Below, piece after piece: positions 23,681-32,696 of a stretch of DNA of 64,000 nt. The position numbers and the translations under genes were made by a program. The stretch comes from JBCBCP01 sp039817385. Lineage in GTDB: Bacteria > Pseudomonadota > Alphaproteobacteria > Rhodobacterales > Rhodobacteraceae. Each line of letters opens with the position of its first letter. Position 1 is the stretch's first letter. The notes under the pieces were generated by a model. The model was not told the DNA's origin and made no database searches. It was given only the letters and a program-made list of their open reading frames with translations. The DNA lies in the NCBI GenBank assembly GCA_039817385.1, contig JBCBVY010000005.1, positions 1-64,000 of the forward strand, written 5' to 3'.

Positions 23681-25075
23681 ATGCGATACTTTGCCCTGAT
23701 CCTTGCGCTGCTGGCCGTGCCAGCCTTCGCCGACACCCGCGTGCCGACAACTCAGGCGGAGATCACCCTGTCTTTCGCCCCGCTGGTCGAGCAGGCGGCG
23801 CCTGCGGTCGTGAACATCTATGCCCGCCGGGTGACAGAGACCCGCCGCCGGACGCCCTTCATGGACGATCCGTTCTTTGAGCGTTTCTTCGAAGGGTTGG
23901 AGCCTGAACCGCGCGTGCAATCCTCGCTCGGCTCCGGCGTGATACTCGGCGCGTCCGGTATCGTGGTTAGCAATTTCCACGTCGTGGGCATGGCCACAGA
24001 CATCCGCGTTGTGCTGACCGACCGGCGCGAGTTCGAAGCACGCGTGCTGCTGGGCGATGCGGAAAGCGATCTGGCGATCCTGCAACTTGAGGGCGCACAA
24101 GACCTGCCTTTCCTGCCGCTCCGCCCCTCCGAAGAGGTGCGCGTGGGTGAGCTGGTGCTCGCCATCGGCAACCCGTTTGGCGTGGGTCAGACCGTCTCGT
24201 CCGGCATCGTCTCGGGCCTCGCGCGCTCGGGTGGGGCGGGGGCCGCAAATGGAAGAAATGGCGCAGGCCGGGGGTACTTCATCCAGACTGACGCGCCGAT
24301 CAATCCGGGGAACTCGGGCGGCGCCCTGATCGACATGGCGGGGCGGCTGATCGGGATCAACACGCAGATCCTCACCCGTTCGGGCGGCTCCAACGGGATC
24401 GGCTTTGCCATCCCTGCGGACCTTGTCGCCGCCTTTGTCCAGCAGGCCGAAGCGGGGCGTGAGGCCTTCGCCCGCCCTTGGGCCGGCATGGCCGGTCAGC
24501 CGGTGGAGGCGGACATGGCCGGCGCCCTCGGCCTCGACGTGGCGCGCGGCATCCTGATCTCTGCCCTACACCCGGCGTCCCCCTTCCTTCAGGCAGGCTT
24601 TGCCGTGGGCGACATCATCACGGCCGTCGATGGCCGCCCTGTGAACACACCGGCCGAGATGGTCTACCGCATGTCCGTGGCGGGCATGGGCGGCACATCG
24701 AATGTCACCCGCGTGCGGGATGGGGCGCTCGAGGATGTGCCTGTGCGCCTGTTGGTGGCCCCGGATGACCCGCCGCGGAACCCGCAAACATTTCAGCCGC
24801 CGTTCCCCCTCGCGGGTCTGACCCTTGCCCGCGTCAACCCCGCGGTTCTGGCCGAGCTGAACCTGCCCATCATGGCCGAAGGGCTCGTCGTGACCGGGGT
24901 GCAAGGCAACGCACGCCGCGCGGGCCTGCGCCCGGGCGATCTGATCGAGGGCGTGAATGGGCAAGCCGTGCAAACGCCGCGAGACTTTCGCCGCGCGGTG
25001 GAACGGGGCGGGCGGCGGCAGCAAATCACCCTTCTGCGGGGTAACCGCCGGGTCGCCTTGCGCTTTCGGCTCTAG
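23681..25075 (+). CDS. HtrA/DegQ-type periplasmic serine protease
   Basis: 464 aa: signal peptide about 1-17, trypsin-like domain about 35-255, two PDZ domains (about 265-350 and 370-460). The catalytic triad is H100 (VSNFHVV), D130 (ESDLAIL) and S212 (PGNSGG). It likely degrades or refolds damaged envelope proteins. The Phe before His100 replaces the usual Asn or His but not a catalytic residue. It ends two bases before rarA, so the two are probably co-transcribed. Confidence 0.92.
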   Translation: MRYFALILALLAVPAFADTRVPTTQAEITLSFAPLVEQAAPAVVNIYARRVTETRRRTPFMDDPFFERFFEGLEPEPRVQSSLGSGVILGASGIVVSNFHVVGMATDIRVVLTDRREFEARVLLGDAESDLAILQLEGAQDLPFLPLRPSEEVRVGELVLAIGNPFGVGQTVSSGIVSGLARSGGAGAANGRNGAGRGYFIQTDAPINPGNSGGALIDMAGRLIGINTQILTRSGGSNGIGFAIPADLVAAFVQQAEAGREAFARPWAGMAGQPVEADMAGALGLDVARGILISALHPASPFLQAGFAVGDIITAVDGRPVNTPAEMVYRMSVAGMGGTSNVTRVRDGALEDVPVRLLVAPDDPPRNPQTFQPPFPLAGLTLARVNPAVLAELNLPIMAEGLVVTGVQGNARRAGLRPGDLIEGVNGQAVQTPRDFRRAVERGGRRQQITLLRGNRRVALRFRL

Positions 25076-25077
25076 GG

Positions 25078-26382
25078 ATGGCGGACTTTTTTGATACCGA
25101 GGGCATCCCCGCACCGCGCACGCAGCCTCTGGCTGACCGCCTGCGCCCCGCCGCGCTGGATCAGGTGATTGGCCAGGAGGCGCTGCTTGCTGCCGAAGGC
25201 CCACTGGGCGCCATGCTCAAGACGGGCCAGCTTGGCTCTATGATCCTCTGGGGCCCGCCCGGCGTAGGCAAGACGACCATCGCGCGCCTGCTTGCGGACG
25301 CGACGGACCTGCACTTCGTCCAGATCAGCGCGATCTTCACCGGCGTGCCGGACCTACGCAAAGTGTTCGAGGCTGCGAAGCTGCGCCGCCGGACGGGGCA
25401 GGGCACGCTGCTTTTCGTCGATGAAATTCACCGCTTTAACAAGGCGCAGCAGGACGGGTTCCTGCCCCATATGGAGGACGGCACGATTGTGCTCGTCGGT
25501 GCCACCACGGAAAACCCCAGTTTCGAGCTGAACTCCGCCGTTCTGTCCCGCGCGCAGGTCATGGTGCTGGCGCGGCTGGACGCGGCGGCGCTGAGCGCGC
25601 TCATCACCCGCGCGGAGGATCACACGGGTCCGCTGCCGCTGACGCCCGAGGCGCGCACGGGCCTGATCGAACTGGCCGATGGCGATGGCCGCGCGCTTCT
25701 GAACATGGTCGAACAAGTGGCGAGCTGGGAGGCGGACACGCTTGACTTGCCCAGCCTGACCGCGCGCCTGACCCGCCGCGCCGCGCAATATGACAAGTCG
25801 GGGGAGGCGCATTACAACCTCATCTCCGCCCTGCACAAATCCGTGCGCGGCTCGGACCCCGACGCCTCGCTATACTGGTTTGCGCGGATGCTGGAAGGCG
25901 GCGAAGACCCGCGTTTCCTTGCCCGCCGCCTCACGCGCATGGCGGTCGAAGACATCGGCCTTGCCGACCCGCAAGCGCAGGCGGTGTGTTTGCAAAGCTG
26001 GGAAACCTACGAACGGCTGGGCAGCCCCGAAGGCGAGCTGGCGCTCGCGCAGGCGGTCATTTACCTCGCCCTCGCGCCCAAGTCGAACGCCACCTACGTC
26101 GCCTACAAGGCCGCGCGAAAGGCCGCCAAGGCCACTGGCTCGCTCATGCCGCCCAAGCATATCCTGAACGCGCCCACGTCGATGATGAAGGAGCAAGGCT
26201 ACGGCAAGGATTACGCCTATGACCACGACGCCGAGGATGGCTTTTCCGGGCAGGACTATTTCCCCGAGGACATCGACCGCAGCGCCTTTTACGCCCCCGT
26301 TGAGCGCGGCTTTGAGCGGGATCTGAAAAAGCGCGTCGACTATTTTGCAAAGCTGCGGGCAAAGCGGAATGACGCCCCGTAA
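25078..26382 (+). CDS. rarA: Replication-associated recombination protein RarA (MgsA)
   Basis: 434-aa AAA+ ATPase acting at stalled forks. Walker A is GPPGVGKTT (59-67) and Walker B is FVDEIHRFNK (113-122); the arginine-finger region is TTENPSFELNSAVLSRA. The C-terminal half has the RarA tetramerisation domain (HYNLISALHKSVRGSDPDASLYWFARML). Placed directly after the HtrA gene. Confidence 0.95.
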   Translation: MADFFDTEGIPAPRTQPLADRLRPAALDQVIGQEALLAAEGPLGAMLKTGQLGSMILWGPPGVGKTTIARLLADATDLHFVQISAIFTGVPDLRKVFEAAKLRRRTGQGTLLFVDEIHRFNKAQQDGFLPHMEDGTIVLVGATTENPSFELNSAVLSRAQVMVLARLDAAALSALITRAEDHTGPLPLTPEARTGLIELADGDGRALLNMVEQVASWEADTLDLPSLTARLTRRAAQYDKSGEAHYNLISALHKSVRGSDPDASLYWFARMLEGGEDPRFLARRLTRMAVEDIGLADPQAQAVCLQSWETYERLGSPEGELALAQAVIYLALAPKSNATYVAYKAARKAAKATGSLMPPKHILNAPTSMMKEQGYGKDYAYDHDAEDGFSGQDYFPEDIDRSAFYAPVERGFERDLKKRVDYFAKLRAKRNDAP

Positions 26383-26458
26383 CCGCTTGCCGTAACGTCA
26401 GGTCAAAGCTGACACAGCGCTCTTCCTCGCGCTCCAATGCGCGCAAGGAGGACCCACC

Positions 26459-27256
26459 ATGACCGTCACCATCGAAAAATCGGGCCACGTCTGGACCGTC
26501 ATCCACGACCGCCCGGACGCGCGCAATGCCGTCGACACCGAACACTCCATTGCGCTTTTTGACGCCTTTCAGGCGTTCGACACCGACCCCGAGGCACGCG
26601 TTGCCGTCTTCTACGGCGCGGGCGGAAACTTCTGCGCGGGCTGGGACCTTAAGCTCGCCGCGTCCCTTCAGGATGCCGCCAAACGCGACGCGTATTTCGA
26701 AGAAATCGGCGTTGAACGATCCTTGCGTGCGGCGATGGGCCCCTCGCGCCTTGCCCTGTCGAAACCAGTGATCGGCGCGATCGAAGGCGCCGCCGTCGCG
26801 GGCGGAATGGAACTCGCTCTTTGGTGCGACGTCCGCATCATGGCGGGCACCGCCTATATGGGCGTTTACTGCCGCCGCTGGGGCATTACGCTCGTTGACG
26901 GCGGCACTGTCCGTTTGCCGCGCCTCGTCGGCCAAGGCCGCGCGCTCGAGATCGCCATGACCGGCCGAAAGGTGCCTGCGGACGAGTGCGAACGCATCGG
27001 CCTCTGCGAAAAGGTCGTCCCCGAAGGCGAGACCCGCGCCACCGCCGAAGCGATGGCGCACGAGATCGCACGCTTCCCGCAAGAGGCGATGCTGGCGGAC
27101 CGCGCCGCCATCCTCGCCGGCCAGTCCATGCCGGTGCGCGAGGCGCTGGCACATGAATGGCACCGCGGCCTCGACGCAATCGCGCGCGAAGGCACCAGCG
27201 GCGCAGGCCGGTTCAGCGCAGGCGCGGGCCGTTCGGGGGATTTCGGCAACATCTGA
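26459..27256 (+). CDS. Enoyl-CoA hydratase/isomerase (crotonase) family protein
   Basis: 265 aa. The oxyanion-hole segments are visible: GAGGNFCAGWDL (about 54-65) and EGAAVAGGMELAL (about 108-120). The usual second catalytic Glu position (G-x-x-P-x-x-G) reads GITLVDGGTVRLPRLVG, so the exact reaction (hydratase, isomerase or other acyl-CoA chemistry) cannot be assigned. Single gene with AAGGAGG before the start. Confidence 0.85.
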   Translation: MTVTIEKSGHVWTVIHDRPDARNAVDTEHSIALFDAFQAFDTDPEARVAVFYGAGGNFCAGWDLKLAASLQDAAKRDAYFEEIGVERSLRAAMGPSRLALSKPVIGAIEGAAVAGGMELALWCDVRIMAGTAYMGVYCRRWGITLVDGGTVRLPRLVGQGRALEIAMTGRKVPADECERIGLCEKVVPEGETRATAEAMAHEIARFPQEAMLADRAAILAGQSMPVREALAHEWHRGLDAIAREGTSGAGRFSAGAGRSGDFGNI

Positions 27257-27292
27257 GTTGACTTCATGCGGTGCGAACGCCAAGCCCCGCCC

Positions 27293-27670
27293 ATGCTGAT
27301 CACAACCCTCTATGTCGCCCTTGGCGGTGCGCTGGGCGCCGCGGCCCGCTTCCTTTTGGGCGCCGCGATGCTGCGCGCGACCGGGCCAACCGCGTTTCCG
27401 CTGCCGATCCTGACGGCCAATGTTGTCGGCTCGCTGCTGATGGGCATCTTTGTCGTGCTCGCGGCGCAGCGCGGCTGGACCCATGCCGCGCCTTTCGTGA
27501 TGACGGGGCTCTTGGGCGGGTTCACCACCTTCTCCGCCTTCAGCCTTGAGACCGTCACCTTGATCGAACGTGGCCAGACCGGGCTGGCGGCGGCCTATAT
27601 CGGCGCCTCTGTCGCGCTCTCCATCGGGGCGCTGATGCTGGGCCTTGCCATCGCAAGGGCGCTCGCATGA
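27293..27670 (+). CDS. crcB: Fluoride ion transporter CrcB
   Basis: 125-aa Fluc-type fluoride channel with four membrane helices; GGALGAAARFLLG, TLTANVVGSLLMG-like LTANVVGSLLMGIF and GLLGGFTTFSAFSLE carry the conserved Asn and Phe-box residues. The start MLITTLY is chosen over a short upstream extension. No fluoride riboswitch pattern is seen upstream. It overlaps rluC by four bases. Confidence 0.93.
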   Translation: MLITTLYVALGGALGAAARFLLGAAMLRATGPTAFPLPILTANVVGSLLMGIFVVLAAQRGWTHAAPFVMTGLLGGFTTFSAFSLETVTLIERGQTGLAAAYIGASVALSIGALMLGLAIARALA

Positions 27671-28695
27671 GCGGCGTGCAGCATATCACCGTGCCCGAGG
27701 GCGAGGGCGATCAGCGCATCGACCGCTGGCTGAAACGCCGCTTCCCGCAGCTGTCCCAGGGGATGATCGAAAAGATGTGCCGCAAGGGCGATCTGCGGCT
27801 CGACAAGGGGCGGGTGAAATCCTCCACCCGCATCGAAGCGGGCCAGACCGTCCGCGTGCCCCCCATCCCCGATGGCACCGCGCCCAAGCCAAAGCCCAAG
27901 CCGCGTATCTCTGACGCGGATGCGCAGATGATGCAGGACGCGGTGCTTTACCAAGACGACCATATCATCGCGATCAACAAACCCCCCGGCCTGCCCACCC
28001 AAGGCGGCACGGGCCAGACGCGCCATGTGGACGGCCTGTCCGAGGCGCTGGCCTTTGGCGCCGAGACACCCCGGCTCGTCCACCGTCTTGACAAGGACAC
28101 CTCCGGCGTCCTGGTGCTTGCCCGCACGCAGCAGATGGCCCGCGCGCTCACCGCTGCGATCCGCCATCGCGAGACGCGCAAGATCTACTGGGCGCTCGTT
28201 GCCGGAGTGCCGACGCCTTATCTGGGCGAGGTGAAATACGGCCTCGTCAAGGCGGGCGGCGCGGGCAGTGAAAAGATGAACGCCGTACATCCGCGCTACA
28301 TGGACAGCACGCCGGGGTCCAAGCGGGCGCATACCTATTACGCCACGCTCTACCGCGTTGCCTCCCGCGCGGCCTGGGTCGCGATGGAGCCCATCACGGG
28401 CCGCACCCACCAGCTGCGCGCCCATATGGCCGAGATCGGCCACCCCATCGCGGGTGACGGCAAATATGGCGGCTCGGGGCAGGAAAACATGGGCGATGGC
28501 TGGGGCGCGCGCATCGGCGGGATCGTGTCGAACAAGCTGCACCTGCACGCGCGGTCGATGACGCTGGAGCATCCGGTGACGCGCCAGCCGCTCACCATCA
28601 CCGCCCCGCTGCCAGAACATATGGCGGACACGTGGGAGACGCTGGGCTGGTCCGAAGACCTTGCCGCCGATGATCCGTTCGAAGCGCTGCAGTGA
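27667..28695 (+). CDS. rluC: 23S rRNA pseudouridine synthase, RluA family (RluC-like)
   Basis: 342 aa: N-terminal S4 domain (DQRIDRWLKRRFPQLSQGMIEKMCRKGDLRLDK, 16-47) and a RluA catalytic domain with HRLDKDTSG (139-147), Asp142 being the nucleophile. GRTHQLRAHMAEIGHPIAGD completes the family pattern. RluC modifies U955, U2504 and U2580 in E. coli; site specificity here is inferred. It is coupled to crcB and to the HAD gene. Confidence 0.9.
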   Translation: MSGVQHITVPEGEGDQRIDRWLKRRFPQLSQGMIEKMCRKGDLRLDKGRVKSSTRIEAGQTVRVPPIPDGTAPKPKPKPRISDADAQMMQDAVLYQDDHIIAINKPPGLPTQGGTGQTRHVDGLSEALAFGAETPRLVHRLDKDTSGVLVLARTQQMARALTAAIRHRETRKIYWALVAGVPTPYLGEVKYGLVKAGGAGSEKMNAVHPRYMDSTPGSKRAHTYYATLYRVASRAAWVAMEPITGRTHQLRAHMAEIGHPIAGDGKYGGSGQENMGDGWGARIGGIVSNKLHLHARSMTLEHPVTRQPLTITAPLPEHMADTWETLGWSEDLAADDPFEALQ

Positions 28696-29357
28696 CCCTG
28701 CGCCTGATCATCTTTGACGTGGACGGCACGCTCGTCGACAGCCAGCGCGACATCGTGGGCGGGATGCAGCACGCGTTTGGCCTGATGAACCTGCCCAGCC
28801 CCGACAAGGACGCGATCCTTGGCACGGTGGGCCTGTCGCTGCCGCAGACGATGGCGCGGCTGGCCCCCGATGCGGGCCCCGAGACGCAGGACGCCCTCGT
28901 CGCCGCTTACAAGAAAACCTATGCGGAAATGCGCCTTTTTGCAGGTAGCGCCGCCAGCTCGCCGCTTTACCCCGGCGCGCGCGACTGCCTTGAAGCGTTG
29001 CACGCGGTCCCGGACATCCTGCTTGGCATCGCAACGGGCAAATCCCGCCGGGGCCTCGACGTGCTGCTGGATGCGCACGATCTGCGCAGCCTCTTTGTCA
29101 CGGCTCAAAACGCGGATGGCCACCCCAGCAAACCGCACCCTTCGATGCTGCTGACGGCGATGTCTGAGGCAGGTACCGACCCTCAGAACACTGTGATGGT
29201 CGGCGATTCGTCCTTTGATATGGACATGGCCCGCGCGGCAGGTGTCACCGGTGTCGGGGTCGGCTGGGGCTACCAACCGGCGGACAGACTAGACGCAAAA
29301 ATTACCGCTCAGACATTTGAAGACCTCACAACACATCTTCTTCACTTGGCAAAATAA
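28692..29357 (+). CDS. HAD family hydrolase (phosphoglycolate phosphatase-like)
   Basis: 221 aa with GTG start overlapping the rluC stop (GTGA). HAD motifs: DVDGTLVDS (9-17, Asp nucleophile and Asp+2), a Thr in ATGKSRRG, Lys in PSKPHP, and VGDSSFDMDMARAAG. The helical cap after residue 18 makes it subclass IA. The substrate is uncertain; the order crcB-rluC-HAD-ATP12 is one I associate with Rhodobacteraceae. Confidence 0.88.
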   Translation: MTLRLIIFDVDGTLVDSQRDIVGGMQHAFGLMNLPSPDKDAILGTVGLSLPQTMARLAPDAGPETQDALVAAYKKTYAEMRLFAGSAASSPLYPGARDCLEALHAVPDILLGIATGKSRRGLDVLLDAHDLRSLFVTAQNADGHPSKPHPSMLLTAMSEAGTDPQNTVMVGDSSFDMDMARAAGVTGVGVGWGYQPADRLDAKITAQTFEDLTTHLLHLAK

Positions 29358-29380
29358 ACCTCCGGGGGGGCGCGTAGCGC

Positions 29381-29396
29381 GGGGGGCTGGCCCCCC
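29381..29396 (+). promoter_or_regulatory. GC hairpin between the HAD and ATP12 genes
   Basis: GGGGGG-ctgg-CCCCCC inside a very G/C-skewed 40-base stretch. No T-run follows, so it is probably not a true terminator. Confidence 0.4.
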
Positions 29397-29423
29397 TCCA
29401 CCGCTGCCGCTAAATACCGCCCC

Positions 29424-30137
29424 ATGACCGAATGGAAACAGAAACGCTTTTGGACGCGTGCCACCGCCGAGGCGGCGACAGACGGCTGGCGCGTCGCGCT
29501 GGACGGGCGGGGGGTGAAAACGCCGGCCAAGACCCCGCTCATCGTGCCCTCCCGCACATTGGCGGAAAAGATTGCCGCCGAATGGGACGCGCAGGAGGAG
29601 GTGATCGCCCCCCTTTCGATGCCTTTCACCCGCAGCGCCAATGCCGCGCTCGACAAGGTCACGCCGCAAAAGGCCGAGGTCGCCGCGATGCTGGCGGACT
29701 ATGGCGACAGTGACTTGCTGTGTTACCGCGCGGATGGCCCGGACAGCCTCGTGCACCGGCAACAAGCCGAATGGGATGCGCTGCTCGATTGGGCGGCGGA
29801 GGCGCTGGGCGCGCGGCTTGCGCCGCGAACGGGCGTGATGCACAGCCCACAGGACGCGGGTGCGCTTTCCATCCTGCGCGCGCGGACCGAAACCTTGGAT
29901 GTCTTTGAACTGACAGCCTTTCATGACCTTGTCAGCCTGTCCGGCTCGCTCATCATCGGCTTTGCTGCATTCGAAGGGGCGCGGGACGCGGACACGCTTT
30001 GGGCCGCGTCGCGCCTTGATGAGCTGTGGCAGATCGAGCAATGGGGCGACGATGAGGAAGCCGAGGCCGTCGCCGCCCGCAAGAAGGCCGATTTCGACCA
30101 CGCCTTTGCGTTCCTCGCCGCGCACCGGGCGGGCTAA
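29424..30137 (+). CDS. ATP12 family F1-ATPase assembly chaperone
   Basis: 237 aa; in mitochondria Atp12 binds the F1 alpha subunit before assembly, and alphaproteobacteria carry the ancestor. Motifs: KRFWTRATAEAATDGWRVALDGRGVKTPAKTPL, IAAEWDAQEEVIAPLSMPFTRSANAALDKV and DLLCYRADGPDSLVHRQQAEWDALLDW. Cytoplasmic, with no signal peptide. Confidence 0.93.
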   Translation: MTEWKQKRFWTRATAEAATDGWRVALDGRGVKTPAKTPLIVPSRTLAEKIAAEWDAQEEVIAPLSMPFTRSANAALDKVTPQKAEVAAMLADYGDSDLLCYRADGPDSLVHRQQAEWDALLDWAAEALGARLAPRTGVMHSPQDAGALSILRARTETLDVFELTAFHDLVSLSGSLIIGFAAFEGARDADTLWAASRLDELWQIEQWGDDEEAEAVAARKKADFDHAFAFLAAHRAG

Positions 30138-30212
30138 ACTGATACTGCCCAAGCTTGCAGCAAACCGTGCTGAAACGCTTTGCAAACAAGGGGCTTTCAA
30201 ACGCCACGCCCC

Positions 30213-30241
30213 TTGACGTTGCCTACGATATGGGCACACAT
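30213..30241 (+). promoter_or_regulatory. Possible promoter of aapJ
   Basis: TTGACG (30213-30218), 17 bp, ACACAT (30236-30241). The -10 is weak. A GGGCCC-aaaaa-GGGCCC hairpin follows at 30285-30301 in the leader. Confidence 0.35.
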
Positions 30242-30344
30242 TGCGACCCATTGGCGCGGGGCGAGCCCGCACTAATTCTGGAGTGGGCCCAAAAAGGGCC
30301 CGTCACGCTGCCCGCAAAGGGTGGCACCACAGGAAGAGGTTAAC

Positions 30345-31361
30345 ATGAAAAAATCCGTACTTTTCGGCGCGCTGACCGTGGCGGGCCTTGCCGCCGGCGC
30401 AGCAGCAGCCGGTACGCTTGACGACGTCAAGGCGCGCGGTACGCTGAACTGCGGCGTCTCCACGGGTCTGGTCGGCTTTGCTGCGCCGGACGCAAATGGC
30501 GAATGGCAGGGCTTTGACGTGTCCGTCTGCCGTGCGGTTGCTGCGGCTGTCCTTGGCGACGCATCGGCTGTCGAATTTGTCCCCACCACGGGCAAGACGC
30601 GCTTCACCGCGCTGGCCTCCGGCGAAGTGGACATGCTGGCCCGGAACACCACCTGGACCTTCAGCCGTGACGTCGACCTGAAGTTCGAATTTGTCGGCAT
30701 CAACTACTACGATGGCCAGGGCTTCATGGTCCCGCGCGAGCTGGGCGTGTCCTCCGCAACCGAGCTGGACGGCGCAACCGTCTGCATCCAGACCGGCACC
30801 ACGACCGAGCTGAACCTGGCAGACTACTTCCGCTCGAACAACATCAGCTATGAGCCGGTCCCGATCGAGACCAACGCCGAAGCACAGCAGCAGTATCTCG
30901 CTGGTGCCTGTGACGTCTACACGACCGACGCCTCCGGCCTCGCAGCCACGCGCGCAACCTTCGAGAACCCGGGTGATCACGTCGTTCTGCCCGAAATCGT
31001 CTCCAAGGAGCCGCTCGGCCCGCTCGTCCGTCACGGCGACCACGAATGGGGTGATGTCGTCCGCTGGACGCTGATGGCGCTGATCTCCGCCGAGGAGCTG
31101 GGCATCACATCCGCCAACATGGGCGAGATGACCGGTGGCACCAACAACCCCGAAGTCAACCGCCTGCTGGGCACCGAGGGTAACCTCGGCGAGCAGCTCG
31201 GCCTCGACGCAGACTGGGCCGTCAAGGCGCTGTCCGTGGACGGCAACTACGGCGAGATCTTTGAGAAGCACATCGGCGAATCGACCCCGATCGGCCTCGC
31301 GCGTGGTCTGAACGCACAGTGGACCGACGGCGGCCTGCTTTACGCACCGCCCTTCCGCTAA
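30345..31361 (+). CDS. aapJ: General L-amino acid ABC transporter, periplasmic binding protein
   Basis: 338 aa with a signal peptide (about 1-22, MKKSVLFGALTVAGLAAGAAAA). GTLDDVKARGTLNCGVSTGLVGFAAPDANGEWQGFDVSVCRAVAAAV is characteristic of AapJ, which captures a broad range of L-amino acids. The start is set by GGAAGAGG upstream. The four aap genes form one operon; a strong hairpin after aapJ fits excess production of the binding protein. Confidence 0.95.
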   Translation: MKKSVLFGALTVAGLAAGAAAAGTLDDVKARGTLNCGVSTGLVGFAAPDANGEWQGFDVSVCRAVAAAVLGDASAVEFVPTTGKTRFTALASGEVDMLARNTTWTFSRDVDLKFEFVGINYYDGQGFMVPRELGVSSATELDGATVCIQTGTTTELNLADYFRSNNISYEPVPIETNAEAQQQYLAGACDVYTTDASGLAATRATFENPGDHVVLPEIVSKEPLGPLVRHGDHEWGDVVRWTLMALISAEELGITSANMGEMTGGTNNPEVNRLLGTEGNLGEQLGLDADWAVKALSVDGNYGEIFEKHIGESTPIGLARGLNAQWTDGGLLYAPPFR

Positions 31362-31370
31362 GCACACTGG

Positions 31371-31402
31371 TCAAGGGCGCGGCATTAACCCCGCGCCCTT
31401 GA
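31371..31402 (+). promoter_or_regulatory. Intercistronic hairpin after aapJ
   Basis: TCAAGGGCGCGG, 8-base loop, CCGCGCCCTTGA: a perfect 12-bp stem 9 bases after the aapJ stop and 76 bases before aapQ. Such hairpins partly stop transcription or protect the upstream mRNA, giving more binding protein than permease. Confidence 0.75.
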
Positions 31403-31477
31403 TCGTTCTGGCGCAGAAAAACTTAGGCCCCGACCCAAAACTGCGCCATCATCGGGGGCCAAACAGGGGACTACATA

Positions 31478-32695
31478 ATGACAACCGTCACCGACCCACA
31501 GGGCGGCGGCTTCCGTCTGTCGATGCTGCTGAACGATACGCGCTATCGTTCGCTCACGCTCCAGGCCATTGCCGCACTCGTTCTTGCCCTCGCGATCTTC
31601 TACCTCGCCAACAACCTGATCCAGAACCTGCGCGCGCTGGGTCTGAACATTTCCTACGAATTTCTGGGCGAGCCTGCGGGCTATGACATCAACCAGACGC
31701 TGATCGATTATAACAGTCAGTCCAGCCATCTGAGCGCTGCGCTCGTGGGGGCGCTGAACACGCTGCTGGTGGCCTTCATGGCCTGTGTGACCGCAACGAT
31801 TTTCGGCGTTGTCGCCGGTGTGCTGCGCCTTTCCAAGAACTGGCTCGTCTCCAAGCTGATGTCGGCCTATGTCGAAGCGTTCCGCAACGTGCCGGTCCTG
31901 ATCTGGATCATCATCATCTTCACGCTGATGACCGCCGTGATGCCCAGCCCGCGCGCCTATCTGGGCGAGAACGGGCAGAGCCTGATATTCGGCATCATGG
32001 CCTTCACCAACCGTGGCATATACATCCCCGCGCCGGTCTGGAACGAAGGGTCCGGCGTGGTGGTGGCCGTGTTCCTCGCCTCCATTGCCGGGGTCTTTGC
32101 CTACCGCCGCTACGCACGCCACCTGCTCTATAGTACGGGCCAGTTGTTGCCCACAGGCTGGCCGTCGCTTGCGATCCTACTGGTCCCTGCGATCCTCGCC
32201 TATGTCGTCATGGGCCAGCCCATCGGTGTGGACCTGCCCGACCCGCTCGCCAACCGCTTCAACCTGCGGGGCGGCCTGCAAATCGGCGCGCCGCTCGTGG
32301 CGCTGTGGCTTGCCCTGTCGATCTACACCGGTGCCTTCATCGCCGAAAACGTGCGCGCGGGCATTCAGGCCGTGTCGAAGGGCCAGACGGAGGCCGCGGC
32401 CTCCCTCGGCCTGCGCCCGGGCCGGATCATGAACCTTGTGATCCTGCCGCAGGCGCTGCGGGTGATCGTGCCGCCGCTGATCTCGCAATACCTGAACATC
32501 ACCAAGAACAGCTCCCTCGCCATTGCGGTGGGCTATGCGGACATCACCGCGACGCTGGGCGGCATCACGCTGAACCAGACGGGCCGGGCGATTGAATGCA
32601 TCCTGATCCTGATGCTGTTCTACCTGACGATTTCGCTGACCATTTCGGCGGTGCTGAACGTCTACAACAACGCCGTTTCGCTGAAGGAGCGCTGA
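31478..32695 (+). CDS. aapQ: General L-amino acid ABC transporter, permease AapQ
   Basis: 405-aa inner-membrane permease, His/Glu/Gln/Arg/opine type, longer than simple family members because of an inserted periplasmic segment. The EAA loop is visible as VSKGQTEAAASLGLRPGRIMNLVILPQALRVIVPPL (about 300-335), which contacts the ATPase. It starts 115 bases after aapJ. Confidence 0.94.
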   Translation: MTTVTDPQGGGFRLSMLLNDTRYRSLTLQAIAALVLALAIFYLANNLIQNLRALGLNISYEFLGEPAGYDINQTLIDYNSQSSHLSAALVGALNTLLVAFMACVTATIFGVVAGVLRLSKNWLVSKLMSAYVEAFRNVPVLIWIIIIFTLMTAVMPSPRAYLGENGQSLIFGIMAFTNRGIYIPAPVWNEGSGVVVAVFLASIAGVFAYRRYARHLLYSTGQLLPTGWPSLAILLVPAILAYVVMGQPIGVDLPDPLANRFNLRGGLQIGAPLVALWLALSIYTGAFIAENVRAGIQAVSKGQTEAAASLGLRPGRIMNLVILPQALRVIVPPLISQYLNITKNSSLAIAVGYADITATLGGITLNQTGRAIECILILMLFYLTISLTISAVLNVYNNAVSLKER

Positions 32696-32696
32696 G

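Noticed and set aside
27241..27292. Fluoride riboswitch before crcB
   Set aside because: The gap is about 36 bases and lacks the conserved crcB-motif helices.
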